Below are positions 12,101 through 24,005 of a DNA stretch of 64,000 nt, piece by piece. The stretch is from contig VTPC01000943.1 of the NCBI GenBank assembly GCA_011009095.1, forward strand, positions 46,167 through 110,166, written 5' to 3'. The position numbers and the translations under genes were made by a program. The notes below the pieces were generated by a model. It saw only the letters and a list, made by a program, of their open reading frames with translations. It had not been told where the DNA came from and searched no databases. How positions within the stretch are numbered: the first letter of the stretch is position 1; each line of letters opens with the position of its first letter. This DNA is from Ignelater luminosus (taxonomy: Eukaryota > Arthropoda > Insecta > Coleoptera > Elateridae).

Positions 12101-15100
12101 TGATTATTGCATGATTTACCAGCATGACATGCTGAATTGCACAAATACTTATTTTTAATACATTTGCATTTTTTTGTATTGCATTTCTGTGTACAATTGC
12201 ATCTTTGATAGCCTTGTCCGATACCTACAGAATCCATTCGAACGAAAGTTCTTATGTTGGATTCAATGTTAGGCACGTCACCGACTTGAATTTTGTTGAA
12301 TCTGGTCGATTGTAAACAATTTCTCTCCATCCACGTACTAATAATCCCATGCTTGGTTCCTACTTTAAATTTACCTTCATTTTCTTCTAGAATTACTCCA
12401 ATAAGATTTGGTGGATCTCCTCTTCCCCTATCAAACTCGCTTATGCCTATAGTTAAAGAATAATGAAGAAGAAATACCAAGAATTATCCCTTACCTATTA
12501 ATACATTATCACCAATCGCTAATGATCCCAATGTTTTGTTGGTCCTTTCCATCATTTTATTCGCTTGTCTTAATATATTAAGATGAGCGGTTTTTCTTAG
12601 TTTTAGAGCCGGATAATCCTTCTCGTGTTCACTTTTGTGCCAATATGATCAGCTAGATCATCTTTATCTGGATGTTCTGCATCATCAACAGGTACATTTT
12701 CTTTATCAATATGACCAGATAAATCGTTTTTACCTAGCTCACTAATGCCTATAATAAATAAAACGCAAATAAATAACTAGCGCAAAGTAAATAAAATTTA
12801 TTTATTACTTTCTGACACGCTTTCATCTACCGTAAGTGTTTGTGGTAGAAAATCTAAACATGAAATAGGATTTTCACGAACATCTTCAGCTATTATTTCT
12901 GCTTGCTCTATAAAAGATTCAAAATTGTATGATGCGTCACCATCTAAGGATTCGTCTGCAATATTATGTGTTTGCAGTAATCTTTCCATGTCTTCCTCTA
13001 ATATTCCATTAGAGATCGCTTCCAAAAACTCTTCTGGCACTTTAGAGCGTAATCCATACTTTGGAATTTGCCTAAACATAGCTTTATAAGGTTGCATTTT
13101 AATGGCTTCGTGATAGCTAGTGTTTATTGCCCACTGAACATATTTTAAGCCTGTAGACCACGATGAAGTCTTGTTATCACGCATCCATGCAATTAATAAA
13201 TCTTTTACACTGGCATTACTTCTTTCCTTGGCTTTGAGGATGTCTAGGTCTGCCATTTACAAGGACCAAGTCTTGCCAAAGAACTGCTAATTCTTTTATG
13301 ATATTTGCAGTAAATTCTCTGCCATTATCAGATTGTAATACATGAGGTGCCCCAAAATCAGAAAAGATGTTGAATAACTCTTTTGCCACTTCATCTGCTC
13401 GCTTAGAAGTCAAAGGTTGCAATAAACTGAATTTCATTAAATGTTCTTATAATGCAGTATATACCTGTATGGACCGTCAGGTAAACTTTGAAAATCAATT
13501 AAATCCATCTGTGCTCTTTGGTTCAAATCCTGGCTAATTATTGGACGAACTACAATACCAGCTTGTGTAATTTTCTTACTTTTTGCACTGCTCTATATAC
13601 CTTTTAATCATAGACATTGGAATATTTGTATAATGTTCTGCCACTTTTTTATACGTCTTCTTTAGCCCCTTATGACCACAAGCTACGTGCAAATCTCGAA
13701 TAACGTTAATTGCGTGATTCTTAGTTGTCATAATCCTGTTATCTTTAATATGGCATACTTTTGTTACTCCTCCTAGGTTTGTTAAATTAAACGAACTTTT
13801 AATGTAATAAAATTGACGATTTTTATTAATATTAGATTGTTTCTCATGTATTGCCTTTAAAATCTGCATTACTTCATTTTCATAATCCTGTCCATAACAG
13901 AGTTTTCTTATTATCTATTATTGCTATTTCAGCCATATCATATATTTTTTAAAACAAAACAACAAAAACACACTATCAACGTTTACCTCAGCGCACTAAA
14001 ACATCACTAAAAAACAAACATAACCTTTAATTTTGGGTTATGCTCAATATGCGTAAAAGGCAAAGAATTACTTGCCGAATTAATATAATAAGCAATATTT
14101 TGTATATTTTCACGGAATAAGCAAGGACATTACCGATTTCATTAACTAGGCCAAATATTGCGCAATACGTGTATTAGGCATTACCGTAAATTCGGCGTAA
14201 CAGATATATGAACTAACCAGGCACTACTCACAGCAACTTGACTATAGTTATGATCTGCAGAGTAATGGAAGAGAATGAAAGTTCATGGGGAAGACTTGAG
14301 GACTTTTCTTCAGAGAAATTGAGGAGATACTAGGATGTAGCTTTGTAGTTATGATCAGTGGGATAATAGGAAACAAAGAAAAAGGATCGACTGGTTGATA
14401 TATGAACACTGTAGAGACATATTTTATGCTGTCGAATATTTTTCGCATATCGCACTGCTGATATACACTCTACCTGGGATGCTTTTTCCCCAAGTGTACC
14501 TAGAATCCAGTTACAAAAAGTTACTAATGGTTGTAGGTTATGTAATAGTTGACAATTAAATGTAAGATAAAGTTATGTATTTACGATTTTAAAAATAAAT
14601 AAATGACTTTTTAACGAAATAGAAAATTTAAATAAAGATAGTACATAATGAAAAAATAATTAAATTAAAAGTTTATAGAGTTATTTATAACTTTAAATAA
14701 CATAACCTTCAGATAATTCATCGAACTTAACAATAACAAGTGAAATTTCCTAATAAAGAGTTGGTACATGGTACCAACCGTCAACTTGACAGTTGCTAGT
14801 GTTTGAATGTTTACTTTTAGGTTATAATTTTGCATTTTTTCCTCTACAGCGATTTTTTATTTCATGGTTGCTCGGTTTGTTCATTCTCTAAAGAGATCAT
14901 AGATATAATTGCTGAAAGTAGCATTAGAAATATAGCTTCTCTCATTTTTGTTAAAAAGGAAAGCGAGATTTAAAAATTTTACATCGTAACCTCAAATATT
15001 TTCTGACATTTGTCAATATGTCAAAGTTAATAACAACCACAATAATAGGTTATGTGCAGAAATATCATTAAAAAACAAATTTTGTATACCCTACTCACGT

Positions 15101-18100
15101 TGTTTTTAGATGAGACCTAATTATGGAAATCTGACAGTTTACATTGTATGAATAAGATGCAAAATCGTACAATTGAGGCTTTTTATGTCGAAATGACTTG
15201 ACATACCTTCTTGAAGTTTCAAGGTCGTGTTTTTTCAGATTTACAAATGTCAAGCATTTTTTTTTATTTGTCTGACAAGTATGAAGTAGAGTTTCTGAAT
15301 AAGAAACTTTATTGTAGTTGCTTAAGAGTTAGGACATGAAATCGTCTTGTCTTTTCTCTTCAGTGTTGTTTTAGTGTGTGTTTAGTACTTTAGCATCTCG
15401 AGCAGCTGATAAACCAGTTATTTCGCATGAACTACGTCATTATCCTACGAAGATTGCATATGTATGACTGTCCAGTCAAGTAGTATCGATAAGTGCAACG
15501 TGTTTATATGCATCTGCGGTTGAGTATATGGACAACTTAATTGCGCCATTAACTAACCAATACAGCTCCTTGGTAATGAAACATACTTCACTTCATGACA
15601 TATTAGACAAAAATTCAATTTTAACTATTTTTGTTAACAGATCAAGTATATTATAATTTTATACTTGTTAGTCTTTAGTTTGTTAATTTTATACTTATGG
15701 TAAACACCTCCATCGACCACTTGACTGGATACCTATAGGCACCAACTTCCCTTCAAATGTGATTTTCAAGTACTTTTTTGAAAAATAAACATCTTACACT
15801 TTTTATGTATTTTTGTCTTCTCTTTATGATGGTGAAGATTTCAAGTTGACAGGACGTACCTTTCCTGCGCAAATAACAAAAAAGCACAAAAAAAAATAAA
15901 TTCACAAGAGAACATGCTTTTTTTTCCCAAAAATTAACAAGAACTCTTGCTGAAATCATTCAAATTATTTAGATTTAGTCTATTAATATTATACAGTTTG
16001 TGAAAAGTAGGACCATCCCTCAGGGTCAGGCAAACTTCAACAAGAGTAAGTGAGCAAGGCCGTGTTAGACAAGGCTACAACACAACCTTGAGGGATGAAC
16101 CTACTTTATATGAACTGTACTTATGGTGAGCAATGAGAACGCAAGATATCTCCCTGCAAAACCTCCATCAACCACCCAAACACATGCCTATGGGCGCCAG
16201 CTTTTCTATGTTATACTATCAAACCCAGTTTGAAGGTACAAGGAGTGCTTTCTTGAAAAAACGAGTATTACACTTTTTACATATACTTACCTTCTCTTTA
16301 TGATAGCTAAGGTTTCAAGTTGATAGGAAAAACCAAAAACTACGAATGCACAAGAATTTCAAAATTTCCTATCTCTAAAGTTCCTCCTGCTATTTTAACG
16401 AAATTTGGAAGTAGAATGCACAAAGATTTAGAAAATCTCTATGCTCTCTCAGCATTAATCAGCCTAAAAACAATGGTGCTAGATGGGCTGGAAGAGAAAT
16501 GGCATCCACCCTAGGTTTCAAAATTTTTTGGAAAAATGCAGAATTGACTTACAGAATCACATATAGGTTACTAAAGTAAAGTTATTGCAAAAGATTCTTC
16601 TCTGTAGCTTGAAGAGTATCCATTTAGGATAAGTAATCAGCGAAATATTTTTCTTCTAATCCCTACCACTGGTGAATTGAAACTATAGGTTAGAATTTGA
16701 AAGTTTTATAACCAAATAAGTAGATTAGAAAGAATAAAACACACTGTATCTATTTCATACCAGGTGTATACCTATGAAATGAGACTTTTTTTTTCAATTT
16801 TAAACGTTTATTAACAAAAAATGGTTACAAATTTAATCTTCAAAATAATAGCCATCGCTAGCGACACATTTTACCCATCTCTCAGGCAATTTGTGAATGC
16901 CGCGCCAAAAAAATTGGCCGTCTTTGGCCGCAAACCAATCATCGAGCCATTTTTTGGCTTCTTCGTGAGAATTGAAGCGCTGCTCGGAAAGTGCGTGGCC
17001 CATCGATGCAAACAAATGATAATCGGAAGGCGCCAAGTCTGGTGAGTAAGCCGCATGCACCAGCGGTTCCCAATCGTACGTCTCCACCAATTCCCGGGTC
17101 GCTCTTGTTCGATGTGGTGGTGCATTGTCATCAAGAAAAATTACTTTGTGACGCCGATCGGCATATTCTGGGCGTTTTCGGTGTATAGCGCTGTTCAAAT
17201 CGGCCAATTGTCGTTGGTAGCGTGCACCGTCAACTGTTTCACCTGGTTTTAATAGCTCGTACCAAATCATACCATGCTGATCCCAGAAAACACACAGCAT
17301 TGCCTTGCGGCCGAAGCGATTTGGTTTGGCCGTTGATTTTGGCTTGTGGCCGGGCGGACCATACGATCGTTTACGCTTGGGATTGGAGAAATACACCCGT
17401 AACGATTCGATGCAAAAAAGACTTCCTTTTGAACCGGGAGAGCAGCATTTCACAAGTGGTTTTTCGGTTCTCTTGCTGCCTTTCAGTCAGTTCATGCGGC
17501 ACCCATCTTCCGACCTTTAAAATCATGCCCATGTCTTTCAAACGTTTGCAAATGGTTTTTTGGGTCACTCCCAACTGCTCTGCCATCATTTCTTGCGTTT
17601 GACCATCATCTTCATTCAACAATGCTTGCAATTCGGTGTCCTCAAACTTTTTCGGTGGCCGGCCACGTTCCTCGTTCTCCACGCTAAAATCATCACTTCG
17701 GAATTTTTCAAACCACCTGAAGCACTGTGCTCTGCTTAGAGCATGTCCACCGTAAGCTTCTATAAGCATTTGATGAGCTTGAGAAGCGCTTTTCTTCAAT
17801 TGATAACAGAAAATCAACGAAGTCCGCAAATCGTAGTTTGAAGGCACGAAATTCGACATTTTTAAGAGCGAAAAAAATGCGTTGTTGTATGAAACATCAC
17901 AAACAATGAATTGAATATTGTTGACAGATGACAGACGAAAAAAATAAGACATTTGGGACAGTTTAAAAATACTCCTAGCGACATCTGTGGTCTAATAGCT
18001 GCAAGTCTCATTTCATAGGTATACACCTGGTAAGTGCCCAAGTGGGCTAAAAAAAAACAGAGAAAGACATTCCTTGTGTCCTAACTCCCAACTTGAAAAA

Positions 18101-20714
18101 CTTTCATATAATTACGGGACTCGAGTATGAAGTTATTAAACAAACTAGATTAAAATGCAAAAAAGGTAGCATTGTTAAGAATGCAGTTTGGAAAGTATAT
18201 GCTGTTCGTGACCTTTTTCGTAAAGGTTTGGCCATGGTATTATTTTGCTAAGTGGTTACATCTGAAATTATTCAATTGTGTTAAAGTTGGCTGTATAATT
18301 TCTGTGCAAAAAAACATAAACCATGTTGCCAGAAGTACCTTTTTCACAAAACAAGAATTAACAAGAAGTAGTGTGGTGATCTCAAATTAAGTAGTACGTT
18401 TTGAAGATATTTTCTTAATTACCAGCCACGGCAACGCCATCAGTTCTAACCTAAATGTAAAATTAACCTAAAACTAACTGTCAAAATTGTATACAAGGTA
18501 GAAATGTCAAATCTCATGGCCAATCCCTACATAAAAAGATCATGAAGAATATATGCACGGTTTCCAATATAACAAAAATGTAGCCACACAGCATCCAACT
18601 TTAACAATCTAAAAACAACATAAATGTATCATATGACATGACAGTAAATAATAAGTAATCATTAAAATTTCAGTTCTCAGACTTTGAAATCTTTCTGTAG
18701 AGCATAACTTAAGACACAGCTCATGCAACCCATATCCTGTAAACTGATGATTTCTAATTGTTTCTAATGCAAACTGTCAATTTGACAGATAATTTTATGA
18801 AATAAAACTAAAACAGCCTCCTGGAAACTGAAATTTCAATGATCACTTGTTATAACCGCAAAAAAACCATCAAATGTTTTTATGAGCATCCAACATTCAT
18901 ATAAAACTAATACTTACATCTAAATCATAAAAGTAGTCCTTGGAAGCTTGCGCCTTCTCAAAATCAGCCCGCAAGGCCAGATCGTGAATCTTGGGGCACT
19001 CGCCCAGGTCCATACGCTGTTAACACAATTCAAAATAAAAACATACGTTCTTATATTTGATTTCAATCTTTGCAGGGCATATTTATAAATATTTTTTGTT
19101 GCTGATTAAAAATGTTTATCTACGGACTGTTTGTGAATTGAAAAAAAAATCAAGGATTTTTATCATAAAGACTACAATGATGAAGGGAATGTATGTTGCC
19201 AAAGGAGATCTAGAAAGAAAATAATTAGTGGAGGATTGAATAACAACCAAAATATTGATACCAACTAACAATAACAAATAATACATGAATATTTTCGGTA
19301 CCTCCTCCACATTTGAACATCACAACAGTCCATTAATAAATAAACAAAAAAACATAACCTATCACATGAACTTAAAAATGAAAAGATATGATTATAAAAT
19401 ATAAACAATAAACTTACAATTATTAGCACAATTCCTCAAAAATGCAATGTGATTGTGAACGCCGCCAATAATGATGGGTAAACACATCCTCTAGTACGTG
19501 ACGAAAAGTGTTTTTTATATAAAGTGTTAACGATTATACAATTATTAAAAATATTAACAGTTAGATAGAGAGAGAAATATGTTATCATAAAACGCACCAC
19601 CAATTTTGAAGCAATTTCTCAGATGGCTCCCAGCATATATTTTTTTAATTAACTGAATACTTTTAATACTCACAAAGGCGGCTTTACTAATAAACCGGTA
19701 GGGCCAAGAAAGATCCGATACATATTTTTTTGTTTTCTCATTGCTTTTTGTTTTTATTTATTTTAATACTCACAAAAATCCTTTTTGAACAGTTTTATGT
19801 GGTTAATGATTTACTACATGCATGTGTAGAATGTTTTTCTCCCTAGTTCCCACGGATATATCTGTTCTAATTGTACAATCATACATATTTTTGCTTATTA
19901 ATCGATATTTACTTACCAATACCCCGTCCCTAGTTTGATTTATTAAATGATTCTACGTGTCTTTTTTTTACCATACCTTCCCTCGGTGCAGTGAAACTTT
20001 AAGTAGCAAACAGTAGTGACTTGCATCATAAATAAATAATTTCAACTTTCATTATAGACTGGTGGTCATTACTGCAAGCTTAACTTACATTCACTGTTGT
20101 TGACACCAATGTAATATTTTCACGGTAAAAATGGCATGTAATACATCATAGCTAAATTGTAATTACGTATTATTTAAACCTAATTAAAATTGGTAATACT
20201 TTGGTGTATACGTACGTAATTGTACTTACAAAATCTAACACCTAATCTTCATGTTATAATAGTAAACTGACGTTTCTGAAAATATAGTTCGACAAATTAG
20301 TTCCATCGAATTTACATAACAGAATTTAATACTTTTTTTTTTTTATGTTTCGACAAAATGTTTTCCTTTTTCAACGTTATGAATGGTAATTAAACGATAA
20401 TGATGAATTTTATGCAGTATTTGTTGTTATTATTTTTTTTCAACATTATGTAATCTAAACAAAGTAGAAATTAATATTGGACTTACCGTAGAGGAAAGTA
20501 TTTCGTGTGGGCAGCAACTCAATAAGAACGATTTGCACACTTTTGGATCATTAAATCTCACGTGAAATTTATTATTTTCACCTGGAACGTTAGAGGTTTG
20601 TGTACTAAATTGCTAATGACGTATCACATGTAGAAATGAAATTGATCACTTACCGTTTCGACCAGTGCCCATTAATTGATCCAACATAGCACGCATTTGA
20701 TCATGAGCCGTCAT
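9127..20714 (-). CDS. LUC7L: LUC7-like U1 snRNP-associated splicing factor
   Basis: Binds U1 snRNP in the nucleus and influences 5' splice-site choice. Six exons, all on the minus strand and in phase: 20714-20654, 20581-20487, 19016-18918, 9972-9754, 9695-9483 and 9429-9127, giving 329 residues. The N-terminal MTAHDQMRAMLDQLMGTGRN is typical. The first zinc finger uses C36, C44, C59 and H63 (SCCPHEILSST then RMDLGECPKIHD). A coiled-coil stretch spans about 95-180. The second finger uses C190, C193, H209 and H215 (LRVCEVCSAYLGIHDNDRR, then LADHFGGKLHLGF). The tail from about residue 240 is a dense RD/RS domain. Intron 3 is 8.9 kb (9973-18917) and contains at least two DNA transposons, while the other introns are 72 bp, 53 bp, 1.5 kb and 53-72 bp class. 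The gene diverges from RRS1, 642 bp away. Confidence 0.95.
10605..11210. repeat. GC-rich block of unknown origin in LUC7L intron 3
   Basis: About 600 bp clearly richer in G, C and CpG than the surrounding intron. CTCTACGCG at about 10616 recurs inverted as CGCGTAGAG at about 10773, which may mark the ends of a small inverted-repeat element. Open frames cross the block on both strands (plus 10798-11118), but no protein family is recognised. Upstream, 10200-10400 (around CTCAAAAACGGGTGAAG) also looks like dispersed repeat sequence. Confidence 0.35.
11749..14202 (-). mobile_element. Integrase-type DNA transposon with KRBA2-like protein (Ginger/IS3EU-like)
   Basis: A 2454-bp element with terminal inverted repeats TGTTACGCCGAATTTACGG at 11749 and, inverted, at 14202, with further related subterminal copies of a CACGAAATAAGC-like motif. 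Coding remains lie on the minus strand. They comprise an H2C2 zinc-binding segment (HVACGHKGLKKTYKK, about 13700-13580), an integrase core with MDLIDFQ and then LQSDNGREFTAN (about 13550-13270), a C-terminal region (WAINTSYHEAIKMQPY), and a Cys-rich end (CNCTQKCNTKKCKC, 12200-12100). This order is that of KRBA2/SCAND3-type integrases, which in animals occur as DNA transposons. Several breaks interrupt the frame, so it is dead. No exact target duplication is visible (GGTA left, GATA right). It lies in LUC7L intron 3, antisense to nothing and in the same direction as the host gene. Confidence 0.8.
15691..16327. repeat. Diverged direct duplication in LUC7L intron 3
   Basis: A unit of roughly 170-200 bp occurs at about 15691-15860 and again at about 16118-16327. 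Shared blocks include ACTTATGG, CCTCCATC, CCTAT(A/G)GGC(A/G)CCA, TTACACTTTTTA, and TTCTCTTTATGAT, followed in both units by TTTCAAGTTGA(C/T)AGGA. Between the copies, 16005-16110 is a separate imperfect inverted repeat (GTAGGACCATCCCTCAGGGT and its complement around ACCTTGAGGGATGAACCTAC). This is an unclassified dispersed repeat. Confidence 0.55.
16760..18030 (-). mobile_element. Mariner element, mauritiana (Mos1-like) subfamily
   Basis: A 1271-bp element bounded by TA on both sides, with terminal inverted repeats beginning CCAGGTGTATACCTATGAAA, close to the Mos1 ends. It lies in LUC7L intron 3. The ends are nearly perfect, so insertion is comparatively young next to its neighbours. Confidence 0.95.
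16833..17859 (-). pseudogene. Mos1-like mariner transposase, disrupted
   Basis: Cut-and-paste transposase whose start MSNFVPSNYDLRT and terminus CVASDGYYFED line up with Mos1 from end to end. The N-terminal helix-turn-helix DNA-binding region spans about 1-115, followed by WVPHEL. The DDE/D domain keeps FLDDNAPPH (second Asp) and YSPDLAPSDYHLF (third Asp). Near 17415-17395 the TGDEKW motif with the first catalytic Asp is absent. The sequence reads GGGTG then TATTTC, which fits loss of about 14 bp between two GGGTG repeats, and this also shifts the frame. The element therefore cannot supply active transposase, although its ends could in principle be recognised in trans. Confidence 0.92.
18031..18917. 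other. LUC7L intron 3, 5'-most part, nothing recognised
   Basis: Intronic AT-rich sequence between the mariner and exon 3. No protein similarity, terminal repeats or RNA gene were recognised. Confidence 0.4.
19017..20486. other. LUC7L intron 2, nothing recognised
   Basis: Low-complexity, AT-rich intron. The phrase TTTTAATACTCACAAA occurs twice (about 19661 and 19762), suggesting a decayed repeat, but no element could be named. Confidence 0.4.
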
Positions 20715-21356
20715 TCTGGCTGGTAGGTATATACTTTCAGGTTTTCAATAAAATTTAAAAATTAAAAAATCCACTTGATTCTATAAAACACGAACGACAA
20801 ACGTTAATGGCGTTCACTGAGCTCCCCTGTGATGCCAAATGTCTTGCAACAAATGTTGCCTAATCAATATTGATACAAAACAAATTTTCCTAGATTATTA
20901 CCAACATTACTACTGCATCCTGCTGAATCCTCATTTTATTTTTCTTTGGCAGTCACTTTTTGAAGTATTTCCGTAAATTAGATTTTAATAACTCAACTTT
21001 CAACTGATGTTTCTTTAGAATTATAGAAATTACAATAATTCTAAGCACATCGTTTAAACTAATTATATACAAATAAATTTCTAATGACCTTCAAAAGCTT
21101 TTAAAATTCTCGTTATAATTATAACTAGTGAAATATATTAGCAGTTTGGCAGCAATGCGTATCTGTGGGTAATATCGTTTTCTGATATTCGAATGGAGTA
21201 TAAACTATAAACAGCAAAGACGCAGATTTCTGTTGTCAAACACGTGTCGTCAAAAAAGAATAGCTTAAAGGTTAGTTTCCATCCTTGTTCTTCCTATTGC
21301 GTTTATCAATTTATCACGTTTATCCTTAAAATAATAATGAAATAAGTTAATCCAAA
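20715..21356. promoter_or_regulatory. Divergent promoter interval, LUC7L and RRS1
   Basis: 642 bp between two start codons facing away from each other. The two genes act in splicing and ribosome assembly, both growth-linked, so shared regulation is plausible. No core motif is decisive. Confidence 0.55.
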
Positions 21357-22599
21357 ATGGATGTTGTGGCTAGTATTTTAGAACAATCAGCGAAAGACGC
21401 TGAAAAATATAAGCCTGTTAGTGTAAATAAGCATTTAGAATTAGAATATGATTTGGGAACAATATTAGCAATAGATAATAATGAATTGGATACGAGGAAA
21501 TTAAGGTAAGTTTCAACCTAACCTTATTTTTCACCACACCATATAGAATGAATATTTATATAACTATTGCAATATTCGTGAAATTTTTAGGGAGAAGAAA
21601 AATGATTATTTGTTAAATCTAACAAGGGATAATGTTCAATTATTACTCAACAAAGTATGGGACCTTCCGACTGAACAAATTGATGAAGCGATTGTGGTTA
21701 AATTACCACCATCAACGTTTGTCTTACCACGAGGCAAGCCGGTACCTAAACCGAGACCTTTAACAAAATGGCAAGAATTTGCAAAATTAAAAGGAATTCA
21801 GAAGAAAAAGAAAGGGAAGTTGTCGTGGGATGAACAGCTTAAGAAATGGGTGCCATTGTATGGCTACAAACGTGCTGCAGCAGAAAAAGAAAAGGAATGG
21901 GTGTTGGAAGTGCCTGATAATGCAAATCCTATGGAAGATCAGTTCACCAAGGCAAAAACATTGAAGAGTGAACGAGTTTCTAAAAATGAATTGCAACGTA
22001 TGCGAAATATAGCTAAAGCAAGAAATGTTAAAGTACCAAGGGTTGGATTAACAAATCCAGATGTTTCATCTGCTAAAGATGTAATAGCTCATAATTATCA
22101 TTTTTATTAGTTGTATTGAAATTGATGTTTTAGTTGCAAACTGCAGTAACAGTGGCCCGTTCTTCAACTGCGAGTTTAGGTAAATTCCAGGATAAGCTAC
22201 CAAAAGAAAAAGAGGCTCGTGGAGTTATGGAACTAACGCCAGGAGCTACAAGAAAAAGAAAAATGCCACCTGCTTCTAGTGATCAAGAAAGAAGACAAAA
22301 TTTGGATATAGTCGATGCAGTTTTAAATAAGAGACCAAAAATTGATATTGAGAAAGCTGTTGCACGACATATTAATCAAGAACAAATTGAGTAAGTTATC
22401 TTGATTATATTACATTTATAAGTTAGTTGTTCATCATCTGTTTTCAATTTTTAGGCGATCTGAAGAAAAGAAAAATTTTAGACCCAAAAGTGGTAAAAAA
22501 GGAAATAGAACGAAGAAGCTAAAAGGAGTCGGAAAAAAACCTGCAGGTGGTCGGGGGCAAAGGAAAGGGAAAACAAGTGTAGGAAGGAAGCGTCGTTAG
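21357..22599 (+). CDS. RRS1: Ribosome biogenesis regulatory protein RRS1
   Basis: Nucleolar factor required for 60S subunit assembly, acting with Rpf2 in recruiting the 5S RNP. Four exons in phase: 21357-21505, 21591-22080, 22134-22390 and 22455-22599, giving 346 residues (human 365). The conserved N-terminal half includes the YDLGTILAIDNNEL block, then LLLNKVWDLPTEQ, then the family signature LPRGKPVPKPRPLTKWQEFA near residues 105-125 and WVPLYGYKRAA. The C-terminus is strongly basic (GNRTKKLKGVGKK, then GGRGQRKGKTS), suiting nucleolar RNA binding. The second exon can be read 9 codons past its donor at 22081 to a stop, so intron retention would truncate the protein. AATAAA lies at 22632-22637. 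Its 3' end converges on the next gene only about 110 bp away. Confidence 0.95.
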
Positions 22600-22711
22600 A
22601 TATTTAGGAATTTATTTAGTTTGGTTTACATAATAAAATTCTAAGTAAGTTTGATTTAATATTAATTTAATCAGATTTTAGTACACCACAAATTTCTGTT
22701 AATTTTAATTT

Positions 22712-24005
22712 TTATCTCATTCCGGGTTGTTCCCATCCTAAAGAAGGATCTTTTGATACTGCCATATACACTAAAGCACCTTTTCCAGGTAATGGTTTTG
22801 CAGCCACATAGGTTTTTCTATCAGCTGACCATCTGCTCATAAATCCTCCTGCTTGTGACCAGTTTGATCCTTCTACTGCATACTAAAACATTATACAGGG
22901 TGTCTAGATCAATTTAAAAACAGTATTTTATAAGTTTAAAGTAAATACAATCAACTATTAGCACCACAGCAGTAAAAATTCAGTTTGTGTGCCTTTCAAC
23001 AAGACAAATTTTGACAGCAATCTAAAAAGGCTAATTGACAACTAACTTCCTAACCTTACTTTGACTTTGACAGCTAAATCAATTGGCAGTTTAATAAATT
23101 AACAGATTCTTTATGAAATTGGGCCTTAAATGTTATAACAAACAGCAGGATTTTGAATTTATTTAATTATTTTAAATGGACTTTGTAATTTCTTTGTCTA
23201 CAAACAAAAAAAATTAATCCTTGATTTTTGGATTTTCAGGTTCGTACCCTATCGTCGTATTGTGGATATCCGTGATGAGCTGGAGGTTGTTTCTCATTAA
23301 TTCCTTTATGCAAGACAGTTAACATATATTTAAAAAAGTGATTTCGGTTTTTTCTTCACCACTGGATCGTATGATTTAAGTGAACATAATTTCTGTATCC
23401 ATTTTGTGCATATGTCTCGGTCTGGAAATTAGAATAAATTCTATACAGTGTATCTTTTATATACTTGATGTATATAAATATGATACTAATATTAATAATA
23501 TTTTGTTTAAATTGCTGGTTTTATAATTTTTGTTTATAAAGCTTATGCAGTTAATAATTATTGATGGGGTACCTGCTTTTTATAAGTTCTTATATTCTTC
23601 TAAGTTTTCAAATTAAGTTTTGTGTAAATTTCGAAAATTTTCAATACAATAAAAATGTATATAAGTAACCTAAAGACTTTAATATTGCCAATAAATTCTT
23701 TTCAATATCAAGACTAACATTGTACAGGTACTATTAATTAGTATATAATACATTAATAGCACTGCTACTCATAATCAGTTAGATTTTATAAATTAATTCT
23801 AAATATACAGTCTGATTATGTTAAAAATTTTGTAGGTCTGCATTTTCCATAAATAAATCGTTTTTGAGATATTCACAACTGTGATAGTTCTTATTTTCCA
23901 CATAACCTTAAACATATTTAGCTCACCTTTTTTCCTTCGAACTTTAGCTATTAAGCCTTTAGCTAACAGCATATTTCTGTTGAATTCCTCATCGTAAATA
24001 TCCAT
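22712..24005 (-). CDS. Small DUF4485-like protein, 103 residues
   Basis: Assembled from three minus-strand exons that agree in phase: 24005-23927 (donor GTGAGC), 23421-23360 (good acceptor TTTCCAG, weaker donor GTGAAG) and 22882-22712. The N-terminal 45 residues, with DEEFNRNMLLAKGLIAKVRRKK followed by DRDICTKWIQKLC, resemble the start of DUF4485 proteins. That start has an acidic-aromatic beginning, a K-rich helix, then DR..C..WI.KLC. The rest (NWSQAGGFMSRWSADRKTY, then PLPGKGALVYMAVSKDPSLG) is less like the family, so membership is tentative. If the second donor were not used, translation would stop at 23334 after KKKPKSLF. No signal peptide or membrane segment is present. It starts 292 bp from CFAP276 in the opposite direction, suggesting a shared promoter and perhaps a shared role in sperm tail or cilia. 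Confidence 0.7.
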
